A stretch of DNA of 64,000 nt, taken from assembly GCA_022539475.1 (NCBI GenBank), contig VCMS01000005.1, forward strand, positions 186,001 to 250,000, in the 5' to 3' direction. The position numbers and the translations under genes were made by a program. The DNA comes from Gracilaria domingensis (lineage: Eukaryota > Rhodophyta > Florideophyceae > Gracilariales > Gracilariaceae). Position 1 is the stretch's first letter. Every line of letters starts with the position of its first letter. A model generated the notes under the pieces. The model saw nothing but the letters and a program-made list of their open reading frames with translations, did no database searches and was not told where the DNA came from. Shown here piece by piece: positions 1-9,962 of the stretch.

Positions 1-2
1 GA

Positions 3-188
3 GCCTCAGCTGTCCTGCTCGGTAGACCTGTTTTATGGGCGTTGGCAGACGGCGGCGAAGACGGTGTGCGTTCGTACCTTAGAGATATGAAGCAACAAGT
101 TGAGCTTACCATGAAGCTTGCTGGTGCCACTTGCATCGAAGAGATTACTCCCGATTTGTTGGTAGAGAACGGGCTCTCCAAACTGTGA
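3..188 (+). CDS. FMN-dependent 2-hydroxyacid oxidase (glycolate/lactate oxidase family), C-terminal end only
   Basis: The frame opened at base 3 is open from the window edge to a TGA at 186-188 and gives about 61 residues. It contains LLGRPVLWALADGGEDGV followed by LELTM-like and LAGAT segments, which is the C-terminal end of the glycolate oxidase / lactate oxidase / (S)-2-hydroxyacid oxidase TIM barrel (family usually about 360-380 aa). These FMN enzymes oxidise glycolate or lactate to the 2-oxoacid and make hydrogen peroxide. The protein ends in S-K-L, a textbook type 1 peroxisomal targeting signal, so a peroxisomal photorespiratory role is likely. Substrate (glycolate or lactate) cannot be told from this tail. 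The catalytic His/Arg region lies outside the window. Confidence 0.85.
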   Translation, partial: ASAVLLGRPVLWALADGGEDGVRSYLRDMKQQVELTMKLAGATCIEEITPDLLVENGLSKL

Positions 189-3024
189 CACACAGCATGT
201 TTGGTTTTCGCGATTATTACATATGGTCTAGGTCGTTTCGGGCAATGTCATCCAGTTACCTTGTTTCAGCTAGTTGGAGTCGCTCTTAAGCTTTTGACGA
301 TCGGCTCATATTGTTATTCGTTGCTGGAACGTTACAATCCCATGTTCACTCTCCTGAAAATGCAGGCACCAAGGTCAGTGCGCCCGTGATGAACGGAGAA
401 GTTCGTCATCGGCTTCTGTTCATCCCGGGTTAGGGGTCCATTTGCAAGAGCATACCGTCTTTGTGAGAGCTCACTAGAAGTACAGCCGTCCACCTGCATC
501 ATATATCTGGCCGCACACTTCCGTACAGTGGTTTACTCACAGTTTTGATTGCATTCCTCTCGATCTCAACACATACTAGTCAACACTGTTACCGGGAGCA
601 GGACGGCAGTTTCATGCCAGCCTTTTTTGGCAAGAGAAGAACAAAAAGGATGTCGACTTTATAGACCGATAGGTGAAAATCTTGCTGCCCCAGCGTGGTT
701 GAAAAAGCATTTGTAAGAACCTAAGATTCTCGAGCCTTGGATGGACGTCCCCGACATCATTTCGCAGAGTGATGATGATTGCTGCGGCACTTATTCGAAG
801 AGTTCCATATCTTTATGATAGTCTTTTCCTTCACTGGTACCTCTCTCTCTCTCATCATTGAAGTTAATGAACCTCTACTCGTGGGTTTGCTGAACACCTG
901 GCGATCTATAAATACCTCTTTATCGCAGCCACTAACCACTAATCAGTAGCTCTCCTAAACTTTCTAAATGACGACGAGAAACTATTAGGTATCTTAGGTG
1001 TTTCCGACGGCAAAGCGTTTCGTCAACGACGCTTATCGCCTTCTTCTTTCCCTCATTCATTCTCTAAACATCTGTGGAGAGAGGGTTCACTACTTTTCGA
1101 CAGTGCAACAAGCATGGCTGTCCCTATTGCAGCAAGTTCCACGGTCGAAGCAGTGCATGAACGAAGATTCGTAACTATCATTACGATAATGTTCTGATTC
1201 ACTACACGTACTCGTAAAATTCGAACTCTTGGGGTTTCGTTCAGACTACCAAGAAGTTGTTTAACTTGAGCTTAGCGCAACATCGGCTTTCTCCACAAAC
1301 AATCTGTCTAATATAACTTCACAGGCCTTACTATCTCTCTCTCCTTTATAGTCATCTGCCCCCAATTACGAGGCAGAAGTAAGGCTATTTCTATGCCTAG
1401 AAGTAAACGGCCTTACTATGTGAGAGAAATCCCTTACACGGAATCTAGTTGCAGAATCACACAAAGAGATATGAGAAAGACCTGCTACCAGAAACAAGTG
1501 GTCATCCCACAATAGTGCCTTACGCAACTAGATAGTCACTTTTCGCTCGAAAAACAATGTACTATCTTACAGGTGTTAATCAGACAGAGATACTCACCAT
1601 CATCATCATCATCATGGTGAGTATCTCTGTCTAATTAACACCTGCAAGATAGCATCATGATGATTATGCAAGCCTCCGACAAAGAAAGAAGCTTGTTCGA
1701 TGCCATCGAGGGAAGCAGTCGGAGTGGAGATTCCCGAGGTATCTGAGAGCTAACCAATCGCCTTTATTCTTACTTCTAATTCTTATTACTATGTGAAATA
1801 CAGGAGGCTATTCATGCATACTACCTGGCCCACACTTCTGAGCAAATTCCGTTCTGGGCGTATTTGGGCAAGTAATGTACAACTCAGTTGCTTTAAAATT
1901 CAATCCCTACGTAAAAAGCGTAAGGGTTATGGACTCTTCCGAATGTAATGTAGAATGTGGATGTGTCTATCCCGGAGATCATAGCTGCCTCCATAACGAC
2001 AAGATACAAGATGGTAACAAGCCGTTAGCAACGCGACATAAGAACTTTTGTCAGGTAGAAGATAACAGATTCGTAATGGATGAATGACGGGTACTTATCA
2101 TTCCGGATTGGTGAATGATGGGTCAAGCGGCTTGAGGTGTTTTACAAACATGGGACTTCAGGATACAGATGAACACCTGTGACAGTTGACATAAAACCAA
2201 GCGCATGTAGAGTTCATTAAAGACTCTCTGCAGATACCCTTGTATAAGGCTTCCATTGTTTATCCTCAATCCCTCGTCCGCACTGTCTGTTAATTCTGAT
2301 CGGTAGCAATTTCGACTCTTCACAACTGACTCTTCTGGCAACGCAGTAATACTTACTGCTGACCATGTTGACATTACAAAAACGGAATTCGCAATTTTGC
2401 TGTTCTTCAATATCGTGAAGATGGTGGTCGTTGTTGATGTGCATCTTAACTGCAGCTTCAAGAATAATCCATACGCACAATGGATATTGTTCCGCGCAAC
2501 AACACGATTATCTTATTTGCAGCGCATCATACTGCAGCAAAACTCATAGAAAGTAGTGGAACATGTTATAGTTAACGAAACTGCAACATGTCGAGGCGTG
2601 CATTTGTGTAACCAGTTCCTGCCGAACTACACGCGCGGATCGAGAAAACCTGTATAGCAGCAGATACTGAGGTGCTCCTGAGACATGCACTTCACGCAAA
2701 AGCTTTGTTTGTCACCAACTTGGCAACAAGAAGTGCGCAAGGCTGGACCTGAAGGATTCTCTCCCAACAGGTTTACTTGCTACTTCGAAGGGATGACACA
2801 TGAATTTATTGGATCTGTTATAAAGTGACATCCGGCATGTTGCTGGCAACAGTAATGTATCGAGATACAGCTTCGACGGGAGATGGTGGGGACAACCCAG
2901 GAGCACTGACATACACCTGCTTATCATACCAGGATTCACCTGTCTTCTGAGCAACTAGAAACAATGTGATATTCAATGTGGTCAGGACCTTAGTAATAGT
3001 TCTGCAGAGAGCAATTTCACAAAG
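189..3024. other. Gene-free stretch with no recognised coding sequence
   Basis: No open frame here resembles a known protein; the longest are about 60-110 codons with no recognisable motif. Composition is near neutral to slightly AT-rich. The one structured object is the long hairpin at 1560-1654. Short pyrimidine tracts (ctctctctc) lie near 840 and 1330. A lineage-specific small gene or non-coding RNA cannot be excluded. Confidence 0.5.
1560..1654. repeat. Long near-perfect hairpin (41-bp arms, 13-nt CAT-repeat loop)
   Basis: Left arm 1560-1600 and right arm 1614-1654 are reverse complements over 41 bp with three mismatches (1561/1653, 1569/1645, 1581/1633). The loop 1601-1613 is a run of CAT triplets. 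All three mismatches are A.C or C.A in a plus-strand RNA but G.U wobbles in a minus-strand RNA, so a minus-strand transcript would pair without interruption. It could be a small-RNA precursor, a small inverted-repeat (foldback) element, or a recent inverted duplication. No terminal target-site duplication was identified. Confidence 0.85.
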
Positions 3025-3033
3025 TATATAAAA
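3025..3033 (+). promoter_or_regulatory. TATA box of the GH12-like gene
   Basis: TATATAAAA lies 91 bp before the ATG at 3124. Transcription would be expected about 25-30 bp downstream, near 3055-3062, leaving a 5' leader of about 60-70 bases. The element is clearer than anything seen before the other genes here, which fits a regulated secreted protein. Confidence 0.6.
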
Positions 3034-3123
3034 CCCCGTCCCCATTCCCGTGAGAGATCAGTACCCGGCAAGAGCAGTCCAGCCGCCAGTCCAACTTACA
3101 AACCACACAGACAGAAACTCAAC

Positions 3124-3963
3124 ATGTTTACCGACAAACGTATTGCTCACGCTTGTCTGCTCACAGCTTTTGCATTGAACGTTATATGTACGCAGACAGC
3201 TTCGGTGTTTACGGACAAAGTTTGCACAGCGTCAAATTGCCCTAATTCAGCTACCCCTCCCGCGGACGATTATCGCTCGCTTGGAAACAAGGTTTCGGGG
3301 GCTTTCGGGGGATATGTAGACACATGGGCTAGTAGCGGCGCCACGACGTTCACAACCGATATGATGGTAACATCAGCACAGGCATGGCCGCGTATCTCAG
3401 AAGGAACCACAACTCAGCAACACACACCGGGTTACCCAATCTCAGTTCGGGACTATCTCCGTGTTAACGGAGGTCGATACATCTCATACAGCGGTTGGTG
3501 GGCAAAGAGAACGAATGGACCCAATGCTGGGGGATCACCGCGTGGGCCGAGATACAATGGGGCATACATCTGGCTGAACGACCCGGCCAACTTCAGGGCA
3601 GATGGAAAGAGTCCGATTTGGCCTTATACGATTGAGATTAATGTGTGGAATCGGCATGACAATGGTATTCGATCAGGGGCCGAGCGAAGTGCAGATTACT
3701 ACGATAGCAATGGACGGTATGAAGTGTGGGGGCATGATGTAGATGCTGAGGGTGATAAGTTTTTTGCGTATTATGTGATCCTAAAAGACGAGACAACGAC
3801 GGATATGGTGATCAACGTGAAGGCTCTCCTACGCCACCTTCGCGACACCACATCCAAATTGAAGAACTGGCATGAGTTGGTCGAAATCTGCGTTGCGGCA
3901 GAGGGGCATGCCGGCGCCGATGCCAAGTTCGGAGCTGATATTAACACAATGGGACGTCCTTGA
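3124..3963 (+). CDS. Secreted GH12-like beta-jelly-roll protein (putative endoglucanase/xyloglucanase-like)
   Basis: 279 aa, intronless, starting at an ATG in the context aacATGt behind a TATA box. Residues 8-27 form a hydrophobic signal peptide. The body has the size and order of motifs of glycoside hydrolase family 12: Y-S-G-W-W (122-126), A-Y-I-W-L-N-D-P (147-154), then T-I-E-I-N-V-W-N (169-176), which parallels the nucleophile-bearing EIMIWL strand, and A-A-E-G near 258-261, which parallels the acid/base G-x-E strand. E171 and E260 are the candidate catalytic pair. GH12 enzymes cut beta-1,4-glucans or xyloglucan by a retaining mechanism. The match was made by eye and is distant, so a carbohydrate-binding or GH11-like protein of the same fold is possible. 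A role in the cell wall or extracellular matrix is inferred. Confidence 0.5.
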   Translation: MFTDKRIAHACLLTAFALNVICTQTASVFTDKVCTASNCPNSATPPADDYRSLGNKVSGAFGGYVDTWASSGATTFTTDMMVTSAQAWPRISEGTTTQQHTPGYPISVRDYLRVNGGRYISYSGWWAKRTNGPNAGGSPRGPRYNGAYIWLNDPANFRADGKSPIWPYTIEINVWNRHDNGIRSGAERSADYYDSNGRYEVWGHDVDAEGDKFFAYYVILKDETTTDMVINVKALLRHLRDTTSKLKNWHELVEICVAAEGHAGADAKFGADINTMGRP

Positions 3964-4615
3964 GTTTTAACTGATTGGGCGATTTATGGCGTAACGGCAC
4001 GACAGTCGCAGAATGATGACGATCAGCGATTCACGCGGTAAAGCCAAACTTCGTTTGATTGCTCATAAAGCTACCGAAGGCAGCAGCATCATCCATGATG
4101 ATGAGGCGATGGCGGAGAAGAAGATGGCGAGCGAACGCTGTCAATTGGCGGCAGCGCATTGGCGCGCCGTGATGCGAGCGACTCATCGCGTGGCACGCTG
4201 CGCGCCACACAAGGCATGCGCGGGAAAAAACGCGCAAACCGGCGCGCCATGCGCGCAGCTGCCAGCACACAGCAGCGCGCGCGCGTGCAAATCCGAGATA
4301 TCTACCGTACTGCGTACCTTCATCTCTCGTGCATCTCCGCCACGGCAGCAGCGCGCCCCTCCCTCGACGGCGATGACTGCAACAGCGCGACGACCGCTCA
4401 CACGCGCGTTTAATACACACGCAATCATCACACACGCGGCGGCGGCGGCGACGTTTTGTACTACGATACTACCACAGGATACCGCGTCCCGCCTGCGGGA
4501 CAGTGTTTGCGTTCCAACAAGAACCCCGACGTAAAAAAGAAAAAAAAAAAAGGTTACAAGATAGAAAAACTACACACACACACGCAAACGCAACACAGAG
4601 ATCGAAGCCGTCGTC
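3964..4615. other. Intergenic, CG-rich with simple repeats
   Basis: Lies between the GH12-like gene (plus) and a coiled-coil gene (minus), so both 3' ends point into it. It is rich in gcgc motifs at 4140-4300, has an A-run near 4533-4551 and a short (CA)n near 4574-4582. Overlapping open frames on both strands come from the CG-rich composition and show no protein-like pattern. Confidence 0.5.
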
Positions 4616-5500
4616 CTACGCGCGCAGAAGCGGTGCTCCCTCCGCCGGCGCGCCGCGCCGCACGCCGACCAGGGAGAGCAGCTTGGTCGCAAGATCGGCG
4701 CCCCACCTCCACACGCCCTCGAAAAAGCTTGCGACAGCCTCAAACGCCCGCGCGGCAAAGCCCACGCTCTTGCTCTCATGCACGAGCGCGTTGGTGTCCT
4801 CGTGCGCCACTGCGCTATCACACTCATCGTGCACGCGGATGGCAGTGTGTGAAGCGCCAGCCGCACTGACACAAGTGTCGCTTCTCAGCGTGTCGCCAGT
4901 ATCAATGCTGGAATAACTCTGCGGAGACATGGACGCCGCTCCTCTCTTGGCGGCGGTCACGGCGTAGTGGTCCAGTTGACGCTCGAGCGAGCTGATGACC
5001 ATGCGCTCCGCGTCCAGCTTATCCTTGGTTTCGACAACTTGTTTCTCCAGCGCCTCACAATGTTCTCCCGCGCTCTCGTGCAGCTGTCTCAATCTGTCGC
5101 ACTCCGCTCTTGCGTCGCCCAATTCGCCGCTCACGCCCGCGACACGCCCCGTCAACTGATCCACGGACGCGAGCAACCGCTCACACTCAAGCTTGAGCTG
5201 ATCGCGCTCCAGCTCCAACGCATCGCGATGCGCGCTCAGCTGCTCCAACGAGCCGTCAATCGACTTGCGCCCCCTCTGCGCCGTCTGCAACGCCTGCTGC
5301 GCAACGGTCCTGGCGGCGACGGCGTCGGCCGCAACCGCCTCGGACGCCCTCAACCTGGCAATCAGCTTGGCATTCAACGCGCGCAAGCTCTCCTCAAGCG
5401 GCGAAGCACTCTTGCCCGTAGCGTCCTCCGCGGCGGGCGCGCGCTGCGGCGGCGCGTGCTTGGCGCGTCTGGCGCGCGCAGCCTTGGTGGAGGAAGTCAT
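4616..5500 (-). CDS. Coiled-coil protein of unknown function
   Basis: 294 aa from the ATG at 5500; an in-frame open stretch upstream (to 5632) lies in CG-repeat DNA and would add an Ala-rich leader, so the start is uncertain. Residues 1-30 are basic (TKAARARRAKHA). From about 35 to 200 there is a long heptad-rich coiled coil (LEQLSAHRDALELERDQLKL, and onward to LERQLDHY). An acidic, Ser-rich linker follows, then a short amphipathic/hydrophobic segment near 260-285 (AFEAVASFFEGVWRWG...TKLLSLVGV) that could touch a membrane, and a tail ending PLLRA. I do not recognise the family. It diverges from the coiled-coil gene at 6050 across a CG-rich gap. Confidence 0.6.
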   Translation of the reverse strand: MTSSTKAARARRAKHAPPQRAPAAEDATGKSASPLEESLRALNAKLIARLRASEAVAADAVAARTVAQQALQTAQRGRKSIDGSLEQLSAHRDALELERDQLKLECERLLASVDQLTGRVAGVSGELGDARAECDRLRQLHESAGEHCEALEKQVVETKDKLDAERMVISSLERQLDHYAVTAAKRGAASMSPQSYSSIDTGDTLRSDTCVSAAGASHTAIRVHDECDSAVAHEDTNALVHESKSVGFAARAFEAVASFFEGVWRWGADLATKLLSLVGVRRGAPAEGAPLLRA

Positions 5501-6049
5501 GACGGCGGAGGAGACGAGCAGCGGCAACACGGCAGCAAACGGAGCGCAGCCAGCAGCCGCCGCATTCGAGACCGGCGCGCACGCGCGCGCGCGGGCGGCT
5601 GCGCCTTTTGAAGGCGCGGCTGCCGCGCCCAAAAGCGGCGCGCTCGCGCGCGCACGCGCGCGCTCGCGCTGCGCGCGCTGCGGCGCGGCACGCGCGCCTG
5701 TCGCAGTCGCCGCAGCCGCGCACGCACGCCACCAAGCGTGTGGTTACGCTTGGCACCGCTGTCGCGAACCACCCGGCACACGCGTACACGTCGTCCAGCC
5801 GCGCGGTGTCGGTTCTGGTAACCAGAATCTGGTTCGCCTCAACCTGCAGCACCCGTTGAGTGGCACGCCGTGTGCCGCACTCGTGACTTTGCTAGAGCTC
5901 TCTCCCACTGGCGAACGGCGCTCGTACCAAAGGTACGCGCCCCGCGTGAACTGTCCCACGCGGAAGACGTCATCTTCGCTCGCTACACAACCCGCTCCGT
6001 CCTTCTTCCTTCTCCCCCCCCACCCCTTCCCCACCACTACCCAAGCACG
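5501..6049. promoter_or_regulatory. CG-rich divergent promoter gap
   Basis: The gap between two outward-facing genes (ATGs at 5500 minus and 6050 plus). Bases 5570-5730 are almost pure gcgc repeats, and a pyrimidine-rich tract (tccttcttccttctcccccc) just precedes the plus-strand ATG. No TATA box was seen. It is probably a bidirectional CpG-rich promoter; this is inferred from position and composition only. Confidence 0.4.
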
Positions 6050-6973
6050 ATGCCGTCCAAAATACGCCACAGTGCCTTGGTAGACGCGCTTCCTATCGAC
6101 TACCGTCATGGCAAGACCTTCTCGCTCCCTTCCTCAAAGGCCACGCCGGACGATTGGTCTTCCATGGCCGCCTACGCCACCGGGCTCATAGCCGGTCGCT
6201 ATTCCGTCGCCACCGCCATGGGAAAATCCCCAGAGAAGGACTCGGCCTCCTTGTCCGAGGCCGCCGACCGACTGCTCACGTCCCGCGAGGCCTCCATGTT
6301 CCTCACCTGGAAAAAGGACCCCAAGTCTGCCCTCCCGTCGCCCGACTGGCGCCGCCTCAGAACCTCCATCACCGGCTCTCCGGCCTCCAGGCGTCGCTGG
6401 GAACAGTTTGTACCGGCCTTGCAGTTGCTGTACGGAGACCGTGAGAGGTTGTCCGCCGAGCATTGTAAGGGATGGGCTGAAAAGTACCCAGACGCCATGC
6501 CCTTGCTCGTGGCAGCGCGCAAGATGCATCGAGCCAGACACTACGCTCGCGGTGCTGGTTCGTCGTCGTCCGCGAGGCTGGATTACTTGGAACTGCTTGC
6601 ATGCCGTAAGCTCATGAGTGAAATCGGCGCACAGCGCATCAAGGCCAGCAGTAGGATGAAGCAAATAAACAAGTACGCCGCTGACAAGGAGGGAGAGCTG
6701 CTGCGTCGCATCTCAAAGCTCAACGTCACTGATGCACCGTCCAGTCGCGAATCCGCTACAAAGGTGTCGGAAGCAAGAGATTCTGCCTATTCCAAGCTCA
6801 CCAAGACACGAACGCAGCGCATTGCTGACGCCGCCATGGTCAAGAAGCAGAACATTGAGTTGACTTCCTTGGAGACTGCGCTTCGCGTACGTATCGCAGC
6901 CTTGGAAGAGCGTTTGGACGCAGCTCGTCGATCCGCGCCGTCCAGCTCAGGAAGGTCTCGATCTCGTCGATGA
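6050..6973 (+). CDS. Basic coiled-coil protein of unknown function
   Basis: 307 aa from the ATG at 6050 (context acgATGccg), chosen over an upstream in-frame ATG at 5870 because the protein becomes protein-like only at MPSKIRHSALVDALP and the upstream part is a pyrimidine-tract translation. The first 170 residues look globular and helical with several Trp (DDWSSM, MFLTWKKDP, SPDWRRLR, RRWEQF). Residues about 200-300 form a basic coiled coil (AYSKLTKTRTQRIADAAMVK, LETALRVRIAALEERLDAAR). The tail is Ser/Arg-rich (SSSGRSRSRR), so a nuclear or RNA-associated location is possible. No family recognised. Confidence 0.6.
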   Translation: MPSKIRHSALVDALPIDYRHGKTFSLPSSKATPDDWSSMAAYATGLIAGRYSVATAMGKSPEKDSASLSEAADRLLTSREASMFLTWKKDPKSALPSPDWRRLRTSITGSPASRRRWEQFVPALQLLYGDRERLSAEHCKGWAEKYPDAMPLLVAARKMHRARHYARGAGSSSSARLDYLELLACRKLMSEIGAQRIKASSRMKQINKYAADKEGELLRRISKLNVTDAPSSRESATKVSEARDSAYSKLTKTRTQRIADAAMVKKQNIELTSLETALRVRIAALEERLDAARRSAPSSSGRSRSRR

Positions 6974-7236
6974 TTTGCATCATGAGAACGCCTCCACAGC
7001 AGTAGCCTATGCTTTGCGTGATGCGCTTACGTTACCATACGTGTTCGTCGCCACGAGATGATTCGTTTTTTTTGCTGGTTTGATTTGCTTTTGATGTACC
7101 TGTGGTATCCTTAGAATGCGTTGTTGTAGAAATGTTGCAGCTTGTGAAAATCCAATGACATTGTGAACGTGACTGGCGCCATCTGAAGCGACGCTTCATG
7201 CCGAGTGTCTTTGAACACAGCATCATGTACTTTCTA

Positions 7237-7576
7237 GCCAAAAAACTATATGTCCTCTCTCTTTACAACGCGTACGCAGAATGACAGAAAATAAGTTGAT
7301 CCGCAGTCATCATGATAGCGCGGCTCACAGGTACGGCGCGCGCTCCGACGCAGCCGTTGCAGCGCCTGCTCCAAGCGCTGTGCGCAGCTTCTTGTACCGT
7401 CGTGCGTTCCAGCCAAAAAACTACATGTCCTACCTCTTTACAACGCGTACGCAGAATGACAGAATATAAGTTGATCCGCAATCATAGTGCGGATCACGCT
7501 ACGCATCGGACGTTCATCCAGGTACGGCGCGCGTCGACACAGCCGTTGTAACGCCTGTTCCAGGCGCTGTGCCTCT
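7237..7576. repeat. Imperfect tandem duplication, period about 175 bp
   Basis: The stretch beginning gccaaaaaactatatgtcct at 7237 recurs at 7412 (gccaaaaaactacatgtcct) and both run through the shared core acaacgcgtacgcagaatga into ggtacggcgcgcg and the cgctgtgc end. The second unit (7412-7576) holds the last codons and stop of the F-box-like gene; the first unit (7237 to about 7390) lies beyond that stop. The units differ by scattered substitutions and a short indel, so the duplication is not recent. The first unit keeps an in-frame ending closely matching the gene's C-terminus (ADQLIFCHSAYAL). Confidence 0.8.
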
Positions 7577-8868
7577 TCTCCTTCACCCGTGCCGCCGCAC
7601 GGCCACATCTGCTGCACAGACGCCGAGGCGGCCGGACCGCAGCTCGAAAAGTTCCTGCATCGCAACTCGCTCACCTGCAGTTCTCTCAGTTCGGTGCAGT
7701 GTTGCGCGCAGAGGTGGAACAGTTGTAATAGTCGTTTCGACGGCACGCAGCCTTGCATCGACACCGGAACGCTTAGTGTGTGAAGCTTGGATGCCAGCGA
7801 ACTGAGCAGTTGTTGCAGATGCTCAAAACTGATGAGTACGTGCACCAGAACTAGATGTTGGAGACTCGGTAGAGAACACATATCTGTACAGAGCGCTGCG
7901 GGCAAGGTATGCATGCGCATTTTCGGCACGAATGGATCATGCCACAGTAGAGTAAGACGATTGAGGGATTTGGGTAGATTCAAAGGCTCATTGCGCACAA
8001 CGACGGTATCAAACTGGCGCAATGCACGATATTCAACATTGGGGTCCAAGTTCAAATGAGACGCTGCCACCAAGCGATTCGAGAGCGTGGGCGCAGCATG
8101 ACTGAGCGAAGCGTCGAGACACGGCACATGTCGAAAGCCGTGCAACGCGACAGTGTGCATAGCGAGCAAAACGGGTTGCAGCGACAACGGCAACCGATAC
8201 ACGGAACAAGTGGTGCGTAGCACCAAATGTATGAGATTCGGAAACGCTCGCAACGCCAGCAGCAGCTCCTCCGAGGTCAAATCGTCCACAAAGATATCCA
8301 ACGACTCCAAACGACGCGCCGTTCTGGCAAGGCGTTCCAGCAAGCGGAACTGCCACGCGTTCCTGACGCCGCTCATGGTCAGGCCGTCTTCCATCTCCGT
8401 GAGATGGGCGGTACGCGAATCAATACGCAACGCCCGCAGGCTCTTGAGCGACGCGACGGTATCCAGAAACAGCTCGCTGGCGGCGGTGGAAAACGACGTG
8501 ACGAACAGCGACTGCACGCACGGAGCGTCGGCGACGGCGGTGAGCAACGGCGGCGAGAGCGGCATGCGCACGTGGGTGAGATGCGGCGCGGCCAGCAGGC
8601 GGCGGAAGACGGCGACGTGGCGCGGCGAGCCGAAGGTGAGCAGCTCGAGCGCGCGGAGCGAGTCACGCAGCACGGCGGCCCAGCGCGCGGCGTCGCTCTC
8701 GAAGCGCAGCGTGAGCGAGTGCGAAAGCGCGTGCGCCACGACGCGGCGCAGGTAGCGCGACGTGCACGCGAGCGCGAGCGCGGGCGCGGTCATATCGGTG
8801 TGCGGCGCGCGCGCGCAAAGCATGTGCGCGACGCGCAGCAGCACGTCGTACGGGAGGCGGTGCAGCAT
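7438..8868 (-). CDS. F-box-like / leucine-rich-repeat-like protein
   Basis: 476 aa from the ATG at 8868, where MLHRLPYDVLLRVAHMLCA reads as an F-box-like helix (L-P-x-D/E-v-L-L-x-v). An in-frame ATG at 8952 would add 28 residues. After about residue 60 the protein repeats Leu-rich units (LRALELLTFGS, LTHVRMPLSP, LKSLRALRIDS, LESLDIFVDDL, LIHLVLRTT, LQHLVLVHVL, LHTLSVPVS, LRELQVSEL), as in F-box/LRR substrate adaptors of SCF ubiquitin ligases. Role by family: substrate recognition for ubiquitylation. The last 30 or so residues come from the second unit of a tandem duplication and break the LRR pattern. Codon use is very GC-rich at the 5' end. Confidence 0.65.
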   Translation of the reverse strand: MLHRLPYDVLLRVAHMLCARAPHTDMTAPALALACTSRYLRRVVAHALSHSLTLRFESDAARWAAVLRDSLRALELLTFGSPRHVAVFRRLLAAPHLTHVRMPLSPPLLTAVADAPCVQSLFVTSFSTAASELFLDTVASLKSLRALRIDSRTAHLTEMEDGLTMSGVRNAWQFRLLERLARTARRLESLDIFVDDLTSEELLLALRAFPNLIHLVLRTTCSVYRLPLSLQPVLLAMHTVALHGFRHVPCLDASLSHAAPTLSNRLVAASHLNLDPNVEYRALRQFDTVVVRNEPLNLPKSLNRLTLLWHDPFVPKMRMHTLPAALCTDMCSLPSLQHLVLVHVLISFEHLQQLLSSLASKLHTLSVPVSMQGCVPSKRLLQLFHLCAQHCTELRELQVSELRCRNFSSCGPAASASVQQMWPCGGTGEGEEAQRLEQALQRLCRRAPYLDERPMRSVIRTMIADQLIFCHSAYAL

Positions 8869-9066
8869 GGCGGGCGCGGCGGAGCAGTGCGGGCGCGCGG
8901 CGCAGAGGCGCGGCGAGTCGCACGTCGCACGGGCGCCCGCGCCGAGGAGCATAATCGGCACAGATAGAGCTGCGGCGGTACAGCCGTGGGTTTTAGGGAT
9001 AACGCGCGCGGCGCGCGTGGCTTACAGCGCGCCCTATACTGTACATACCACAGTACTGTACACGTG

Positions 9067-9907
9067 TCAGCAATGCACGAGCGCGCCGAAGCGGCGCAGG
9101 TAGTCGCGCACGTAGAGCATGCCCATGCTGCACTGGCCGGCGAACAGCATGCCCCACATGAGCACGTTGCCCGCGCGCCGCCGCTGCAGCCGCTCCGACA
9201 CGCGCATCAGCGGCAGCTGCGACAGCATGCCCAGGAACACGTACGGCCGCAGCATGCGGAAGCCGCAGAACGCCACGTACTCGTGCAGGATCGCGCTCAG
9301 CAGGAACGTGCCCAGCGCCGCCGTGCTGCGCCCCACCTTGTGCCGCCGCACGCCCTCCACGTACAGGTGGCGCAGGCACCACTCGTGCACCAGCACGTTC
9401 CATTCGCGCCAGAACGCCTGCAGCGTCGTCGCGTTCCACCACTCGCGGTAGAACTGCCGGTCTGCGAAGCGCGTCATCTCCGCCACCACGTTCAGCGCGC
9501 AGTGGAAGAACTCGAAGAACAGCAGCAGCCAGATGAAGAAGCACGGCAGCGCCAGTTTCACCATGTACCACAGCAGTCGCGGCTCGTCGTCCGTGCCGCG
9601 CCCGAGCCGCCAGATCGGCACGCAGAACTGCATGATCAGCACATACTGAATCACCATGCACACCACCATCTGGATGCTGTACCACCCTACGTATCGGACG
9701 CGCACCGTGTGGGTGCGCGGGTAGCTCGTTTCGTACACCAGCACCGGCGCCACCGCATAGTACAACATATTGCCGGCCGTCAGGTTGCGCGGGTATTTCA
9801 CTCGCTTGCTGCTTGCTGCATTGGAGCGTCCGCGCGAGTCCAACGAAGATTCCGATGCTGCACTAGTGGTTGCCGTCGTTGTGGTTGTGGTTGTTGTTGT
9901 TGTTGCT

Positions 9908-9962
<55 letters not shown>

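Noticed and set aside
1601-1613. CAT triplets considered as a plain microsatellite
   Set aside because: They are only the 13-nt loop of the much larger hairpin at 1560-1654.
4013-4534. Overlapping open frames on both strands in CG-rich DNA between 4.0 and 4.9 kb
   Set aside because: Their residues are an Arg/Ala/His mix from gcgc repeats with no conserved pattern; stop codons are rare in such sequence.
8227-8967. Long plus-strand frame opposite the F-box-like gene
   Set aside because: It is the shadow of the GC-rich minus-strand gene, with a Gln/Arg/His-heavy composition typical of an antisense frame.
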